A DNA stretch of 53,170 bases from Microcoleus sp. EPA2 (GTDB lineage: Bacteria; Cyanobacteriota; Cyanobacteriia; Cyanobacteriales; Microcoleaceae): NCBI GenBank assembly GCA_020882975.1, contig JAHRFD010000005.1:1-53170 (forward strand). Direction: 5' to 3'. A program made the position numbers and the translations under genes. Below, piece by piece: positions 25,178 through 33,720 of this stretch; the first letter of the stretch is position 1; the number at the start of each line of letters is the position of its first letter. Under the pieces are notes generated by a model, which made no database searches, was not told the DNA's origin, and saw only the letters and a program-made list of their open reading frames with translations.

Positions 25178-27445
25178 ATGAACACCATATCAACTTACGG
25201 CTCTTGGAAGTCGCCCATTACCTCCGATTTAATTGTTTCGGGAACTGTAGGACTCGGACAAATTGCGATGGACGGCGAGGATATTTACTGGGTGGAAGCA
25301 AGACCTTCTGAAGCAGGCAGAAACGTCATCGTGCGACGCACTCCTGACGGAAAAATCAGCGATATCACACCCCAACCTTTTAATGTTCGCACTCGCGTTC
25401 ATGAATACGGAGGTGCTTCCTTTGTGGTGGCTAGCGGTGTGGTCTATTTTTCTCATTTTGCCGACGGGCGCATTTATTATCAAAAATTAGATTCTCAGCC
25501 CCTAGCTTTAACACCCGTAGTTAATTGTCGGTACGCCGATGGCATTGTTGACAAGCAAAGAAATCGCCTGATTTGCGTTCGCGAAGACCATACACGAGAA
25601 AGTGAAGTTGTCAATACTATTGTTAGTATTAATTTAGACAACGGGGAAGATATTCAAATTTTAACCCAGGGTGAAGATTTTTATGCTTCCCCCCGTTTGA
25701 GCCCTGACGGTTCTCAGATTTCTTGGATTAGTTGGAATCATCCAAATATGCCTTGGGATGGCACAGAATTATGGATAGCGAAAATTCATCCTGACGGTTA
25801 TTTAGGGGAAAAATATTTAGTTGCCGGTGGTTTAGAAGAGTCGATTTTTCAACCGGAATGGTCGCCGGATGGAGTCTTATATTTTGTTTCGGATAAGTCT
25901 AATTGGTGGAATCTTTATAGAACCCCCCTCAATCCCCCCTTGGTAAGGGGGGAAGCAGGAATAGAAGATTCCCCTTTGGTAAGGCCGGAAGCAGGAATAG
26001 AAGATTCCCCCTTGGTAAGGCCGGAAGCAGGAATAGAAGATTCCCCCTTGGTAAGGCCGGAAGCAGGAATAGAAGATTCCCCCTTGGTAAGGCCGGAAGC
26101 AGGAATAGAAGATTCCCCATTGGTAGGGGGGGAAGCAGGAATAGAAGATTCCCCTTTGGTAAGGCCGGAAGCAGGAATAGAAGATTCCCCCTTGGTAAGG
26201 CCGGAAGCAGGAATAGAAGATTCCCCTTTGGTAGGGGGAGAAATAAATACAGAACCCCCCTTGGTAAGGGGGGCTGGGGGGATCGAACCTCTGTACGAAA
26301 TGGCGGCAGAATTCGGACTACCTCAGTGGGTGTTTGGGATGTCTACTTATGCTGTTGTTTCCGAAGATAAAATTATTTGCACCTATACTCAACAAGGTAG
26401 CTGGTATTTAGCAACTATCGATTTAGTCACCAAACAGTTGAGCCAAATTGATACACCTTACAGTGATATTTCTTCACTAAAAGCGCAAGGTGAAAAAGTA
26501 GTTTTCCTGGCTGGTTGTCCGACGGAATCCTCTGGTATTGTACAACTAGATTTAGGCACAAGTCAACTAGAAGTATTGCGCAGCGCCAGCAATTTAAGCC
26601 TGGATGCTGGTTATCTTTCTGTACCGCAATCCATCGAATTTCCCACGGAAAATGGTTTGACTGCTTTTGCTTTCTTTTATCCACCAACAAATCAAGATTT
26701 TGCAGCACCAGCAGGTGAAAAACCCCCCTTAGTTGTCAAAAGTCACGGCGGTCCGACGGCGGCTACTTCTAGTAGTATGAATTTAAAGATTCAATACTGG
26801 ACAAGTCGCGGTTTTGCTGTCTTGGATGTGAATTATGGTGGTAGCACTGGTTATGGTCGAGAATACAGAAATAGGCTACAAGATAGTTGGGGTATTGTGG
26901 ATGTTGATGACTGCGCTAATGGTGCTCAATATTTAGCCAAAAGAGGTTTAGTTGACAGTGCCAAAATGGCGATCGCTGGTGGTAGCGCCGGAGGCTATAC
27001 TACTCTGTGCGCTCTTACTTTCCGAGATGTTTTCAAGGCGGGAGCGAGCTATTATGGAGTTAGCGATTTATCAGCTTTGGCAACGGATACCCACAAGTTT
27101 GAATCGCGCTATCTGGATGGATTAATCGGACCTTATCCTGAAAGACAAGATTTGTATTTAGAACGATCGCCTATTCATGCTGCGGCTAATTTATCTTGTC
27201 CTATCATCTTCTTTCAAGGATTGGAAGATAAAGTGGTTCCTCCCAATCAAGCAGAAATGATGGTGGAAATCTTAAAAGCAAAGGGTTTACCTGTTGCTTA
27301 CGTTGCTTATGAAGGGGAACAGCACGGTTTTCGGCGGGCTGAAAATATCAAAAAGACTCTGGATGGTGAATTATATTTCTATTCAAGAGTGTTTAAGTTT
27401 GAATTAGCTGAATCGGTGGTCCCAGTGCTGATTTACAATCTTTAG
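25178..27445 (+). CDS. S9 family peptidase with minisatellite insert
   Basis: A 755-residue prolyl-oligopeptidase-type enzyme. The N-terminal half is a beta-propeller ([45 protein letters not shown]). The C-terminal alpha/beta hydrolase has [11 protein letters not shown] with Ser603, GLEDKVVPP with Asp684 and GEQHGFR with His716, a complete catalytic triad. Between WWNLYR and IEPLYEM (about residues 248-368) lie ten 11-13-residue repeats, mostly [12 protein letters not shown], that are foreign to the family and probably loop out of the propeller. Without them the length (~635) is normal for the group. It probably trims small peptides in the cytosol. Confidence 0.93.
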   Translation: MNTISTYGSWKSPITSDLIVSGTVGLGQIAMDGEDIYWVEARPSEAGRNVIVRRTPDGKISDITPQPFNVRTRVHEYGGASFVVASGVVYFSHFADGRIYYQKLDSQPLALTPVVNCRYADGIVDKQRNRLICVREDHTRESEVVNTIVSINLDNGEDIQILTQGEDFYASPRLSPDGSQISWISWNHPNMPWDGTELWIAKIHPDGYLGEKYLVAGGLEESIFQPEWSPDGVLYFVSDKSNWWNLYRTPLNPPLVRGEAGIEDSPLVRPEAGIEDSPLVRPEAGIEDSPLVRPEAGIEDSPLVRPEAGIEDSPLVGGEAGIEDSPLVRPEAGIEDSPLVRPEAGIEDSPLVGGEINTEPPLVRGAGGIEPLYEMAAEFGLPQWVFGMSTYAVVSEDKIICTYTQQGSWYLATIDLVTKQLSQIDTPYSDISSLKAQGEKVVFLAGCPTESSGIVQLDLGTSQLEVLRSASNLSLDAGYLSVPQSIEFPTENGLTAFAFFYPPTNQDFAAPAGEKPPLVVKSHGGPTAATSSSMNLKIQYWTSRGFAVLDVNYGGSTGYGREYRNRLQDSWGIVDVDDCANGAQYLAKRGLVDSAKMAIAGGSAGGYTTLCALTFRDVFKAGASYYGVSDLSALATDTHKFESRYLDGLIGPYPERQDLYLERSPIHAAANLSCPIIFFQGLEDKVVPPNQAEMMVEILKAKGLPVAYVAYEGEQHGFRRAENIKKTLDGELYFYSRVFKFELAESVVPVLIYNL
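25922..26284 (+). repeat. 36-bp tandem repeat inside the S9 peptidase gene
   Basis: Eight copies of a 36-bp unit (CCCTTGGTAAGGCCGGAAGC, then AGGAATAGAAGATTCC) and two degenerate ones. The first and last are flanked by CCCCCCTTGGTAAGGGGGG palindromes like those between genes in this clade. All copies keep the frame. Near identity between copies suggests recent growth. Confidence 0.95.
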
Positions 27446-27870
27446 CTGAAACTCTGTTTGCAGTAAGTACCGTAGCGGCTATATTGTGTGGTGTTAATTA
27501 AATCCACTTAATTAAACGTAAAATACGGATGACCGAAAAGCTGACTACATAAGTCTTCTTCACATCGATCTTCTTCCTTCTACTTAGTTGGTAGTTTCAG
27601 TCGCTGCGAGATATGGGATAGAACTTGCTGATTTACGGATGGCGACGCATTTTACGGACGTCGCCAGATTTGGTTTACCATCATAGGGAATGTGATTTAA
27701 TTCACAAATCCGCTGGTTTTTTATCACAAATTTGGGTGTTTATTATCACAAGTTTTTGATGTTTGCTGTCACATATTTTTAGACAATAAGATAGCAAAAA
27801 TAGTAGGGTGCGATCGCCTTCTCTGAACACAGAAAACCTCGATCGCTCGTCGAGTTCAGATTTAATAGCT
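27446..27870. other. Intergenic region holding a CRP-type operator
   Basis: About 425 bp after the S9 peptidase gene. The first 240 bp shows nothing clear. The rest contains the CRP-like site and half-site series reported separately. No terminator is obvious after the peptidase. Confidence 0.5.
27691..27773. promoter_or_regulatory. CRP/SyCRP1-type site plus three phased half-sites
   Basis: TGTGATTTAATTCACA at 27691-27706 is an exact TGTGA-N6-TCACA operator, the consensus of CRP and of cyanobacterial SyCRP1. Further TCACA pentamers begin at 27724, 27746 and 27769, that is 22, 22 and 23 bp apart, counting from the one at 27702. The next gene starts at 27871. Confidence 0.65.
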
Positions 27871-28095
27871 ATGGAAACTCCTGTCCATCTTATTCCATCT
27901 GCTTTGGGCGAGTTGTTTGCCGAAGTCAATCATCATAGGTATATTACCCTGGCCGATCGCTACGGTTTGATGGCTGCTATTTTTGACGAAACTTTGACAG
28001 AGGAAGAAAAACGCTCGATCGATCGCCTATTGCGCGCCGTGTACCGAGGCAAAATAAAATTAGTTAATCAACTTTCTATGGTGAACGGATTATAG
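27871..28095 (+). CDS. Small conserved-looking protein, unknown function
   Basis: A 74-residue soluble protein (METPVHLIPSALGELFAEVN, then ITLADRYGLMAAIFDETLTE and SIDRLLRAVYRGKIK). It looks all-helical with no catalytic motif. The frame opens earlier at GTG 27808, but ATG 27871 gives a compact start; no strong ribosome site is visible. A CRP-type operator lies 165-180 bp upstream. It is convergent with the ABC transporter operon. Confidence 0.65.
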   Translation: METPVHLIPSALGELFAEVNHHRYITLADRYGLMAAIFDETLTEEEKRSIDRLLRAVYRGKIKLVNQLSMVNGL

Positions 28096-28135
28096 ATTTT
28101 GATGTGAGATTAAATAATTCAATAAATCAACAATT

Positions 28136-28161
28136 TAGCCCACGGATCGAGCCGTGGGCTA
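28136..28161. terminator. Hairpin between convergent genes
   Basis: Ten-bp stem TAGCCCACGG / CCGTGGGCTA with a 6-nt loop, flanked by CAACAATT and TTTGTTG, which can extend pairing. It separates the small gene at 27871 from the ABC ATPase gene. Confidence 0.65.
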
Positions 28162-28175
28162 GAGTTTGTTGACAA

Positions 28176-29015
28176 TTACTCGTCTTGGGTAAAGTAGCGA
28201 TCGAGAAAATTCAAAGCATAGTTACGAAGTTCGTAATACTCCTTCGTTTCCCGCAACTCTTGGCGATCGCGCGGATGAGCAAAAGGTACTGACAAAATCT
28301 CTCCGATAGTCGCCGCCGGGCCATTTGTCATCAACACAATGCGATCGGACATATAGATAGCCTCATCCACATCGTGAGTAATCATCATGGCAGCTTGTCT
28401 GTGATTTTCCCAGATATCCAATACCTGTTTTTGCAATTTGCCGCGAGTCAAAGCATCCAAAGCCCCAAAGGGTTCATCCATTAATAACATTTTAGGGCGA
28501 ATTGCCAGAGCGCGGGCAATTCCTACTCGCTGTTTCATCCCTCCTGAAATTTCATCGGGGTATTTGTCCGCCGCCGCTGTCAAGTTTACCATTGCTAGGT
28601 GTTCGTTGACCAGACTAATCTTCTCGGGGCGACTAAGATTTTGCAATACTTCATCAACTGCTAGCCGAATATTCTCCCGCACTGTCAGCCAAGGTAGCAA
28701 TCCATAGTGCTGAAACACCATCATGCGATCGGCGCCTGGTTTGCGAATTTCTTTACCTTCTAGCCGCACCATTCCCGCACTTTGTTTTTCTAAACCAGCC
28801 ACTATTTTCAGCAGCGTTGATTTCCCACACCCGGAGTGACCGATAATCGAAATAAATTCATTTTCTCCAATATTTAAGTTGATATTTTCCAGGACGCTAA
28901 ATTCCTTACCATCACCAGTTTTGTAGGACTTGAACAAATTGTCTATTTGCAGAAATAGGCCCTCGCTATTGACTGACTTCTGAGTAGTCGTAGAAGTAGA
29001 AGTGTATTGACTCAC
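28176..29015 (-). CDS. ABC transporter ATP-binding protein (NrtD/CmpD/SsuB type)
   Basis: A 279-residue ABC ATPase: Walker A GHSGCGKS (59-66), Q-loop MVFQHYGLLPWLTV, signature ISGGMKQRVGIARAL, Walker B LLMDEPFGALD and switch MITHDVDEA. The sequence is of the nitrate/bicarbonate/taurine subgroup. It is the last gene of a three-gene minus-strand operon (permease, binding protein, ATPase), 150 bp after the binding-protein gene. No second, fused ATPase (NrtC/CmpC) is present. The substrate cannot be read from this subunit. Confidence 0.93.
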   Translation of the reverse strand: MSQYTSTSTTTQKSVNSEGLFLQIDNLFKSYKTGDGKEFSVLENINLNIGENEFISIIGHSGCGKSTLLKIVAGLEKQSAGMVRLEGKEIRKPGADRMMVFQHYGLLPWLTVRENIRLAVDEVLQNLSRPEKISLVNEHLAMVNLTAAADKYPDEISGGMKQRVGIARALAIRPKMLLMDEPFGALDALTRGKLQKQVLDIWENHRQAAMMITHDVDEAIYMSDRIVLMTNGPAATIGEILSVPFAHPRDRQELRETKEYYELRNYALNFLDRYFTQDE

Positions 29016-29084
29016 GGTATTCTCCTAAAAAGTAGTAAAGTGTTAATTGAATTTGCTTGCACTTGCCTAAATCCTAAAATATTG

Positions 29085-29136
29085 CAGTCGGTTTCAACCG
29101 ACTGTCTTCTATCAGCCAGGGACTTAAGTCCCTGGC
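29085..29136. repeat. Two adjacent perfect palindromes
   Basis: CAGTCGGTT-TC-AACCGACTG at 29085-29104 and a 22-bp palindrome with half GCCAGGGACTT at 29115-29136, between the binding-protein and ATPase genes. The second belongs to the same CCAGGG...CCCTGG type as the hairpin at 20839. It may tune expression of the distal ATPase gene. Confidence 0.8.
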
Positions 29137-29168
29137 GGGATGGTATAACCAGCGAAAAATCTCAAAAT

Positions 29169-30599
29169 TTAAGACATGAAAAAAGATTGAGGACGGTTAG
29201 CTCTAATTTCAAAACTATTGAGATAACCTACCGGATCGCTAGGATCGAATCTTTTTTTATCGATAAACAATTCCCCTGGTTCCACCTGATAATCTTCCAC
29301 TGGACAATTGATTCCCATTTCCGCCACAATCTTGCGGTAAATATCGGTTCTCCAAGCTTTTTTGGCTAACTCTTCAGCATTTTTGGGAACCTCTTTAATA
29401 TGTCCCCACCGAGCAGATTGAGTCATCAACCAAATACTCTGAGATTGCCACAGAAATGTGGAATGATTCCCTAATATTTGAGGTAAGTTGGCGGGGATAT
29501 CAAAGAAAATAGTTGTATCCTCCGATCGCACTGTACGGTCTTTTTCATCAAACCCACCGTAGTTGTAGTCTCCCACAATTGCCGGCCGCGTAAATTTATC
29601 GATCGGTCCTTTTTTGGGTTTGGCCCCGGTAAACGATCGCTCTGTCAACAGCAGTGCTATTTCGTCCCGATTTTCCGGCCTGCTACAATACTGGCAAGCT
29701 TCCACCATTGCCTTCACGAGTGAGTAATAAGTCTTCGGATTTTCGTCAATGAACGATTGCATTACTCCCAAAACGCGATCGGGATGGCCTTGCCAAACTT
29801 CCTTCCCTTGTGCGAAGGTAAAACCCACACCCAAATTACCTTGAATTGCCCGCGTATTCCAAGGTTCTGCCACCATGTAAGCCTGCATCGCACCGATTCT
29901 CATATTAGTTACCATTTGAGGAGGTGGCACAATAATTACCCGAAATTCTTTGAACGGATCGACACCAGCAGCGGCGGATATATAGCGCACAAAGTATTCG
30001 TAAATAGCGGAACTAAGAACTACTGCCCAGACTTTATTTTCTACTGGTTGACTGTCAAAAAAAGCTCGAAATTGTTTGCCAAATTCTTCTAAATTGCCAT
30101 TATATTCGCGCCAGGGGCGCAACCCAAAATCCCACATCGCTTTGCTCATTGTCATCGCGTTACCGTGGCGGTGAATTGTCATTGCCGCGCACAGGGGTGC
30201 GTGACGCGCTCCTTCGGCACCAATGCGGGCGTTGGTGACAGCACCGGATACGACAGGAGAAGCGTCGAGACGCCCGAAAATTATGCCGTCACGGGATGTC
30301 GCCCAGCTTGCTTCGCGGTTGAGTTTGACGTTTAAACCGTATTTGCGGAAAAAGCCTTTCTTCCAGGCGATCGCAAATGGTGCACAATCATTAACTGGCA
30401 CATATCCTATCGTTAAATTCGGTTTTTCTAAGCTTTGGGAATTGACAATCGGTGTGACAGCTAAAGCCTCTTCAGTAAGTCCTTTTGCCGATCGATCCGC
30501 GTTAATTCCACATCCAGATAAAGTCATTCCCACCGCCGCCGAGCCCATTCGTTGCAAAAACTCTCGCCGGTTCCAATCCTGAAAAAAACGATCGCTCAT
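29169..30599 (-). CDS. ABC substrate-binding lipoprotein (NrtA/CmpA/CynA type)
   Basis: A 476-residue binding protein. The N-terminus has a twin-arginine motif NRREFLQRMG (Arg11-Arg12) and a lipobox LSGC (Cys30), so it is probably Tat-exported and lipid-anchored. The mature part follows the NrtA/CmpA pattern: LTIGYVPVNDCAPFAIAWKK, MTIHRHGNAMTMSKAMW, AYMVAEPWNTRAI, and SQSIWLMTQSARWGHIKE. Nitrate, bicarbonate or cyanate are candidate ligands by family; no cynS, narB or nirA is in the window to decide. It is the middle gene of the operon, downstream of the permease. Confidence 0.9.
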   Translation of the reverse strand: MSDRFFQDWNRREFLQRMGSAAVGMTLSGCGINADRSAKGLTEEALAVTPIVNSQSLEKPNLTIGYVPVNDCAPFAIAWKKGFFRKYGLNVKLNREASWATSRDGIIFGRLDASPVVSGAVTNARIGAEGARHAPLCAAMTIHRHGNAMTMSKAMWDFGLRPWREYNGNLEEFGKQFRAFFDSQPVENKVWAVVLSSAIYEYFVRYISAAAGVDPFKEFRVIIVPPPQMVTNMRIGAMQAYMVAEPWNTRAIQGNLGVGFTFAQGKEVWQGHPDRVLGVMQSFIDENPKTYYSLVKAMVEACQYCSRPENRDEIALLLTERSFTGAKPKKGPIDKFTRPAIVGDYNYGGFDEKDRTVRSEDTTIFFDIPANLPQILGNHSTFLWQSQSIWLMTQSARWGHIKEVPKNAEELAKKAWRTDIYRKIVAEMGINCPVEDYQVEPGELFIDKKRFDPSDPVGYLNSFEIRANRPQSFFMS

Positions 30600-30741
30600 A
30601 TTTAATTCTCAATTTGCGACTAATTGCTATTAGATATTTAGTCAATTTCTGGAAACCCTCTTCCATCTTCCCTCTTCCCTCTTCCTGAATTTCCCCCCTT
30701 GGGGGGGGCAGGGGGGGGTGACTTCTTCCTTCTTCCTTCTA

Positions 30742-31587
30742 CTAACTATTCACCGATCTATGTGTCACCAATTCTTGAATTTTGCCAACAGCCCAGTCAA
30801 GCAGCAACCCAGTCAAACCAATGACGAACACTGCTAAAAATACCGAACTCAGATTCAAACGACTCCACTCATCCCACACAAAAAAGCCAATTCCCACGCC
30901 ACCTGTCAGCATTTCTACCGCCACAATCACCAACCAAGCAATCCCCAAACTAATTCGCAAACCTGTAAAAATATAAGGCAAACTTGCCGGCAAAATTATT
31001 TTGGTAATCCGTCGCCACTGTGGCATTTCTAACACTCGCGCCACATCCAGATAATCTTTGGAAACGCTAGAAACTCCCAGGGCTGTGTTAATAATTGTCG
31101 GCCACAAAGACGTGATGAAGATGACAAAAATCGCCGAGGGGTCTGCTAGATTAAAAATCGATAGGGCGATGGGCAACCAAGCTAGTGGCGATACTGGTTT
31201 GAAGATTTGAATCAGCGGATTTAGCGCCATCATGGCTGGTTTCGACATCCCGATCAGAAATCCTACTGGAATCGCTACCAATGCACCCAGTGTAAATCCT
31301 AGTAACACCCGTCGCAAACTTGCTATCAACAACCAGCCAATCCCTAAATCTCCAGGGCCGCGCTGGTAAAATGGATGCAATATGTAATCCCCATTAGCGA
31401 TTAACGCCTGGTAGGGAGTGGGAATCAAATCGCTTTTGAAGCTGGCAACAATCCACCACAGAATCAAAATACCTAAAAAACCTGCACCAGGCAACAACAC
31501 AGTATCTCGGAGCATCATTGGTTTTGCCCGCTTCCAAGCTGCAACTCCTGCAACTGCGATCGCCGATAAGTTAAGTTGAATAAACAT
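30742..31587 (-). CDS. ABC transporter permease (NrtB/CmpB/SsuC type)
   Basis: A 281-residue inner-membrane permease with about six helices and the EAA-type cytoplasmic loop (DVARVLEMPQWRRITKIILP, then ASLPYIFTGLRIS). ATG 31587 has GAGGA eight bases upstream; the GTG at 31650 is rejected. It is the first gene of the operon: usual nrt/cmp operons begin with the binding protein, so the order here is unusual. The ~315-nt leader holds a c-di-AMP riboswitch. A G/C-rich CCCCCTTGGGGGG repeat and TTCTTCC repeats lie in the 142-bp gap to the next gene. Confidence 0.92.
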   Translation of the reverse strand: MFIQLNLSAIAVAGVAAWKRAKPMMLRDTVLLPGAGFLGILILWWIVASFKSDLIPTPYQALIANGDYILHPFYQRGPGDLGIGWLLIASLRRVLLGFTLGALVAIPVGFLIGMSKPAMMALNPLIQIFKPVSPLAWLPIALSIFNLADPSAIFVIFITSLWPTIINTALGVSSVSKDYLDVARVLEMPQWRRITKIILPASLPYIFTGLRISLGIAWLVIVAVEMLTGGVGIGFFVWDEWSRLNLSSVFLAVFVIGLTGLLLDWAVGKIQELVTHRSVNS

Positions 31588-31682
31588 TACAAATTTCCTC
31601 AGAGTCAGGGGAAGGTACAAGAAATCTTGAACAATACCAACCGGAGACACCGATGAGGCAAAACTATCTCGTTAAAGAAAGT

Positions 31683-31875
31683 TGACTCTTCAGTCTCTAC
31701 TCAATGCCTGCGAAGTTAGCTGACGGGCTAGGACTGAGAGATGTCCTTCTCTTCCCGAATTAAAAATCAAAAATTACAATCTTTATTTTGAATTTTTGCT
31801 CTGAATTCTGTAGAGATTCGCCCCGAAAATTGGTTCCTCCGCTCCAGTGACACGAATTTGTGCGATCGTGTAACA
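31683..31875 (-). ncRNA. c-di-AMP riboswitch (ydaO/yuaA class)
   Basis: The minus strand shows the conserved blocks of this class in order: GAGCGGAGGAACC (31844-31832), GGGGCGAATC (31824-31815), a variable helix region, CCCGTCAGCTAAC (31727-31715), CGCAGGC (31712-31706) and the closing GTAGAGAC (31700-31693). A promoter lies just upstream and the permease ATG ~100 nt downstream. No strong terminator hairpin is obvious after it, so how it controls expression is unclear. Ligand assignment follows the established class; function on this operon is inferred. Confidence 0.88.
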
Positions 31876-31911
31876 CTTGATTAGGCTTGACTTGTTAATT
31901 TCATCTTCATA

Positions 31912-31941
31912 ATTTTAAGCCTAATGCTAGCACTTTGTCAA
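31912..31941 (-). promoter_or_regulatory. Sigma70-type promoter of the ABC operon
   Basis: On the minus strand TTGACA (31936-31941) and TAAAAT (31912-31917) with an 18-bp spacer. Transcription from about 31904 would include the whole riboswitch. Confidence 0.75.
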
Positions 31942-32098
31942 TACGTCTTGAGAAATAGATATTTTTCACCAGCCCTGCTCAAATCTGGGAAAACTCCTAA
32001 AATTTAATTAACTAAGACCCAATAAAAAAACATCATACCCACATACCCCCAGCGCTTTCATAAGTTTCGACTCCCTATCCCTTAGCGAACTTACTTCT

Positions 32099-33436
32099 TT
32101 AAATCAGAAACCGAATAGTTACATAGATAGCAGCCGTTACCAATTGCAATAACATCACAGGAATTCCATAACGCAGAAAAGTTTGAAAAGAAATCCGCCT
32201 GCCATGCAATTCAGAAATTCCTGCTGCGACTATATTAGAAGAAGCTCCTACCAAAGTGCCATTTCCTCCCAAAGTTGCCCCGTACATCATCGCATAAAAC
32301 AGCGGTAAAACTTCCACAGGAAACTGCCCTGCAAAATCCGGCGCTAGCACTTCCCCAGGGGCTAAGCCAACGTTAACAACATACTGTTTGAGCAAGGGAA
32401 CCATCGCCACTACTAGCGGAATGTTCGGCACCACGCTCGACATTAAACCCACAAAAAATAACAAAACTAGGGAACCCCAAAAAATATTCTTACCCAAAAC
32501 AACTGCTAGAATTCCCGATATACTGTTAATGACTCCGGTTTTTTCTAAACCCCCAATCAGTACAAAAATAGACATAAAAAATAGCAGCGTACTCCAATCT
32601 AAATCCCGCAATATATTATTCACGGAATCTATTTTAGATTGATGAGCTAATAGCATGGACAAGGCAGCCCCCAACAAAGCAATGGCTGCTGGTGAAATTG
32701 GCACCGGTAGCGACTCTCCCACTACAAAAAATACCAGCACGAAAGCTATAATTAAACCGCCGACTGCTAAAATTCGTGGATGATTAATTTTGGGATGTGG
32801 CAAGTCTGCCAAATCGTCTAATTCTTTGTGCCAGATTTCGGGGAACAACCACGGCAGAATAATGACTATTACTCCTACTGCCAGTGCGCCGCCCAAACTT
32901 AATTTCATTAGGTAATCGGCAAAGCTCATATTAATCGCATCACCGACAATAAATGTCGCCGGATCTCCTACTATTGTCAGCAGTCCCGAACTGTTAGCTA
33001 CAAATACCATTAAAATTAGTAATGGTACAAAATCTACACCCACTTCTTGTGCCATGGGCGGAATTAATGGTGCTAGCAGCATGACTGTGGTAGCATTGGG
33101 CAAAACTGCACAAATCGGGGTAGTAATGGCCACAATCCCCAGCAACAGATTTTTGCCTTTCCCTTTCGCCAACAGCACCATTTGAGTTGCCAAATATTCA
33201 AATATTTTGGTAGGTTCAAAAGACCTGACCATTACCATAACTCCGAAGAATAATCCCAAGGTTCCATGACTGCGACCAATATATTCGATCGCATCATTTA
33301 AAGTCATAACGTGGGTAAAAACTAGGATCAGCGCTCCCAAAAAAGCTGCAACTGTTAGGTGTATCCACTCGGTCATTACTAACAAAATTACACCGATAAA
33401 AGTTGCCGTGGCGATCGCAGCTTGCAGGTTTTCCAT
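32099..33436 (-). CDS. SLC13/ArsB-type ion permease
   Basis: A 445-residue polytopic membrane protein with 10-12 predicted helices. The paired motifs AVLPNATTVMLLAPLIPPMA and VVPNIPLVVAMVPLL, and the later GGNGTLVGASSNIVA, are those of the ion-transporter superfamily that includes ArsB, NhaD and SLC13 carriers. The substrate (arsenite, sodium, dicarboxylate or sulfate) cannot be told from sequence alone. It is divergent from a histidine kinase gene, which might regulate it. No ars genes are nearby. Confidence 0.88.
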   Translation of the reverse strand: MENLQAAIATATFIGVILLVMTEWIHLTVAAFLGALILVFTHVMTLNDAIEYIGRSHGTLGLFFGVMVMVRSFEPTKIFEYLATQMVLLAKGKGKNLLLGIVAITTPICAVLPNATTVMLLAPLIPPMAQEVGVDFVPLLILMVFVANSSGLLTIVGDPATFIVGDAINMSFADYLMKLSLGGALAVGVIVIILPWLFPEIWHKELDDLADLPHPKINHPRILAVGGLIIAFVLVFFVVGESLPVPISPAAIALLGAALSMLLAHQSKIDSVNNILRDLDWSTLLFFMSIFVLIGGLEKTGVINSISGILAVVLGKNIFWGSLVLLFFVGLMSSVVPNIPLVVAMVPLLKQYVVNVGLAPGEVLAPDFAGQFPVEVLPLFYAMMYGATLGGNGTLVGASSNIVAAGISELHGRRISFQTFLRYGIPVMLLQLVTAAIYVTIRFLI

Positions 33437-33492
33437 TTAGTCTCCTGACAAAATTCAAAATTTTAAATTTAACATGATTATGCCACCCCAGA

Positions 33493-33521
33493 AATCTACT
33501 ACATCCCGGTAATTTTGTCAA
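33493..33521 (-). promoter_or_regulatory. Probable promoter of the SLC13-like gene
   Basis: On the minus strand TTGACA (33516-33521) and TAGATT (33493-33498) with a 17-bp spacer, about 57 nt before the start codon. Confidence 0.6.
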
Positions 33522-33720
33522 TACCTTTAAGAGGTATTTTGTAGTGATAAATACTCTGAATCACCTCATTGACAGAGATAGCAGAGTCCAAAAATCACCA
33601 AAAAACTACTTCTTTTGGCAGGGTAGCGATCGCCAAAAATTTGGTATGTTAATCGGGCGATCGCTCGACTACAATAAGACAATACCAATATCTGTCAGAC
33701 TCCACCCCCACGCAGACATC

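Larger units (their letters stand above)
31588..32098. other. Leader and spacer upstream of the ABC operon
   Basis: About 510 bp. On the minus strand it holds a promoter (31912-31941), the riboswitch (31683-31875) and the permease ribosome site. The remaining 31942-32098, downstream of the SLC13-like gene, shows no clear terminator. Confidence 0.6.

Noticed and set aside
25936..26240. 36-bp periodic repeats, the size of a CRISPR repeat
   Set aside because: There are no spacers: the units are directly adjacent and keep the peptidase reading frame.
31588..31990. NtcA site (GTA-N8-TAC) before the NrtA-type operon
   Set aside because: I found only near misses with wrong spacing, so nitrogen control through NtcA is not supported by sequence here.
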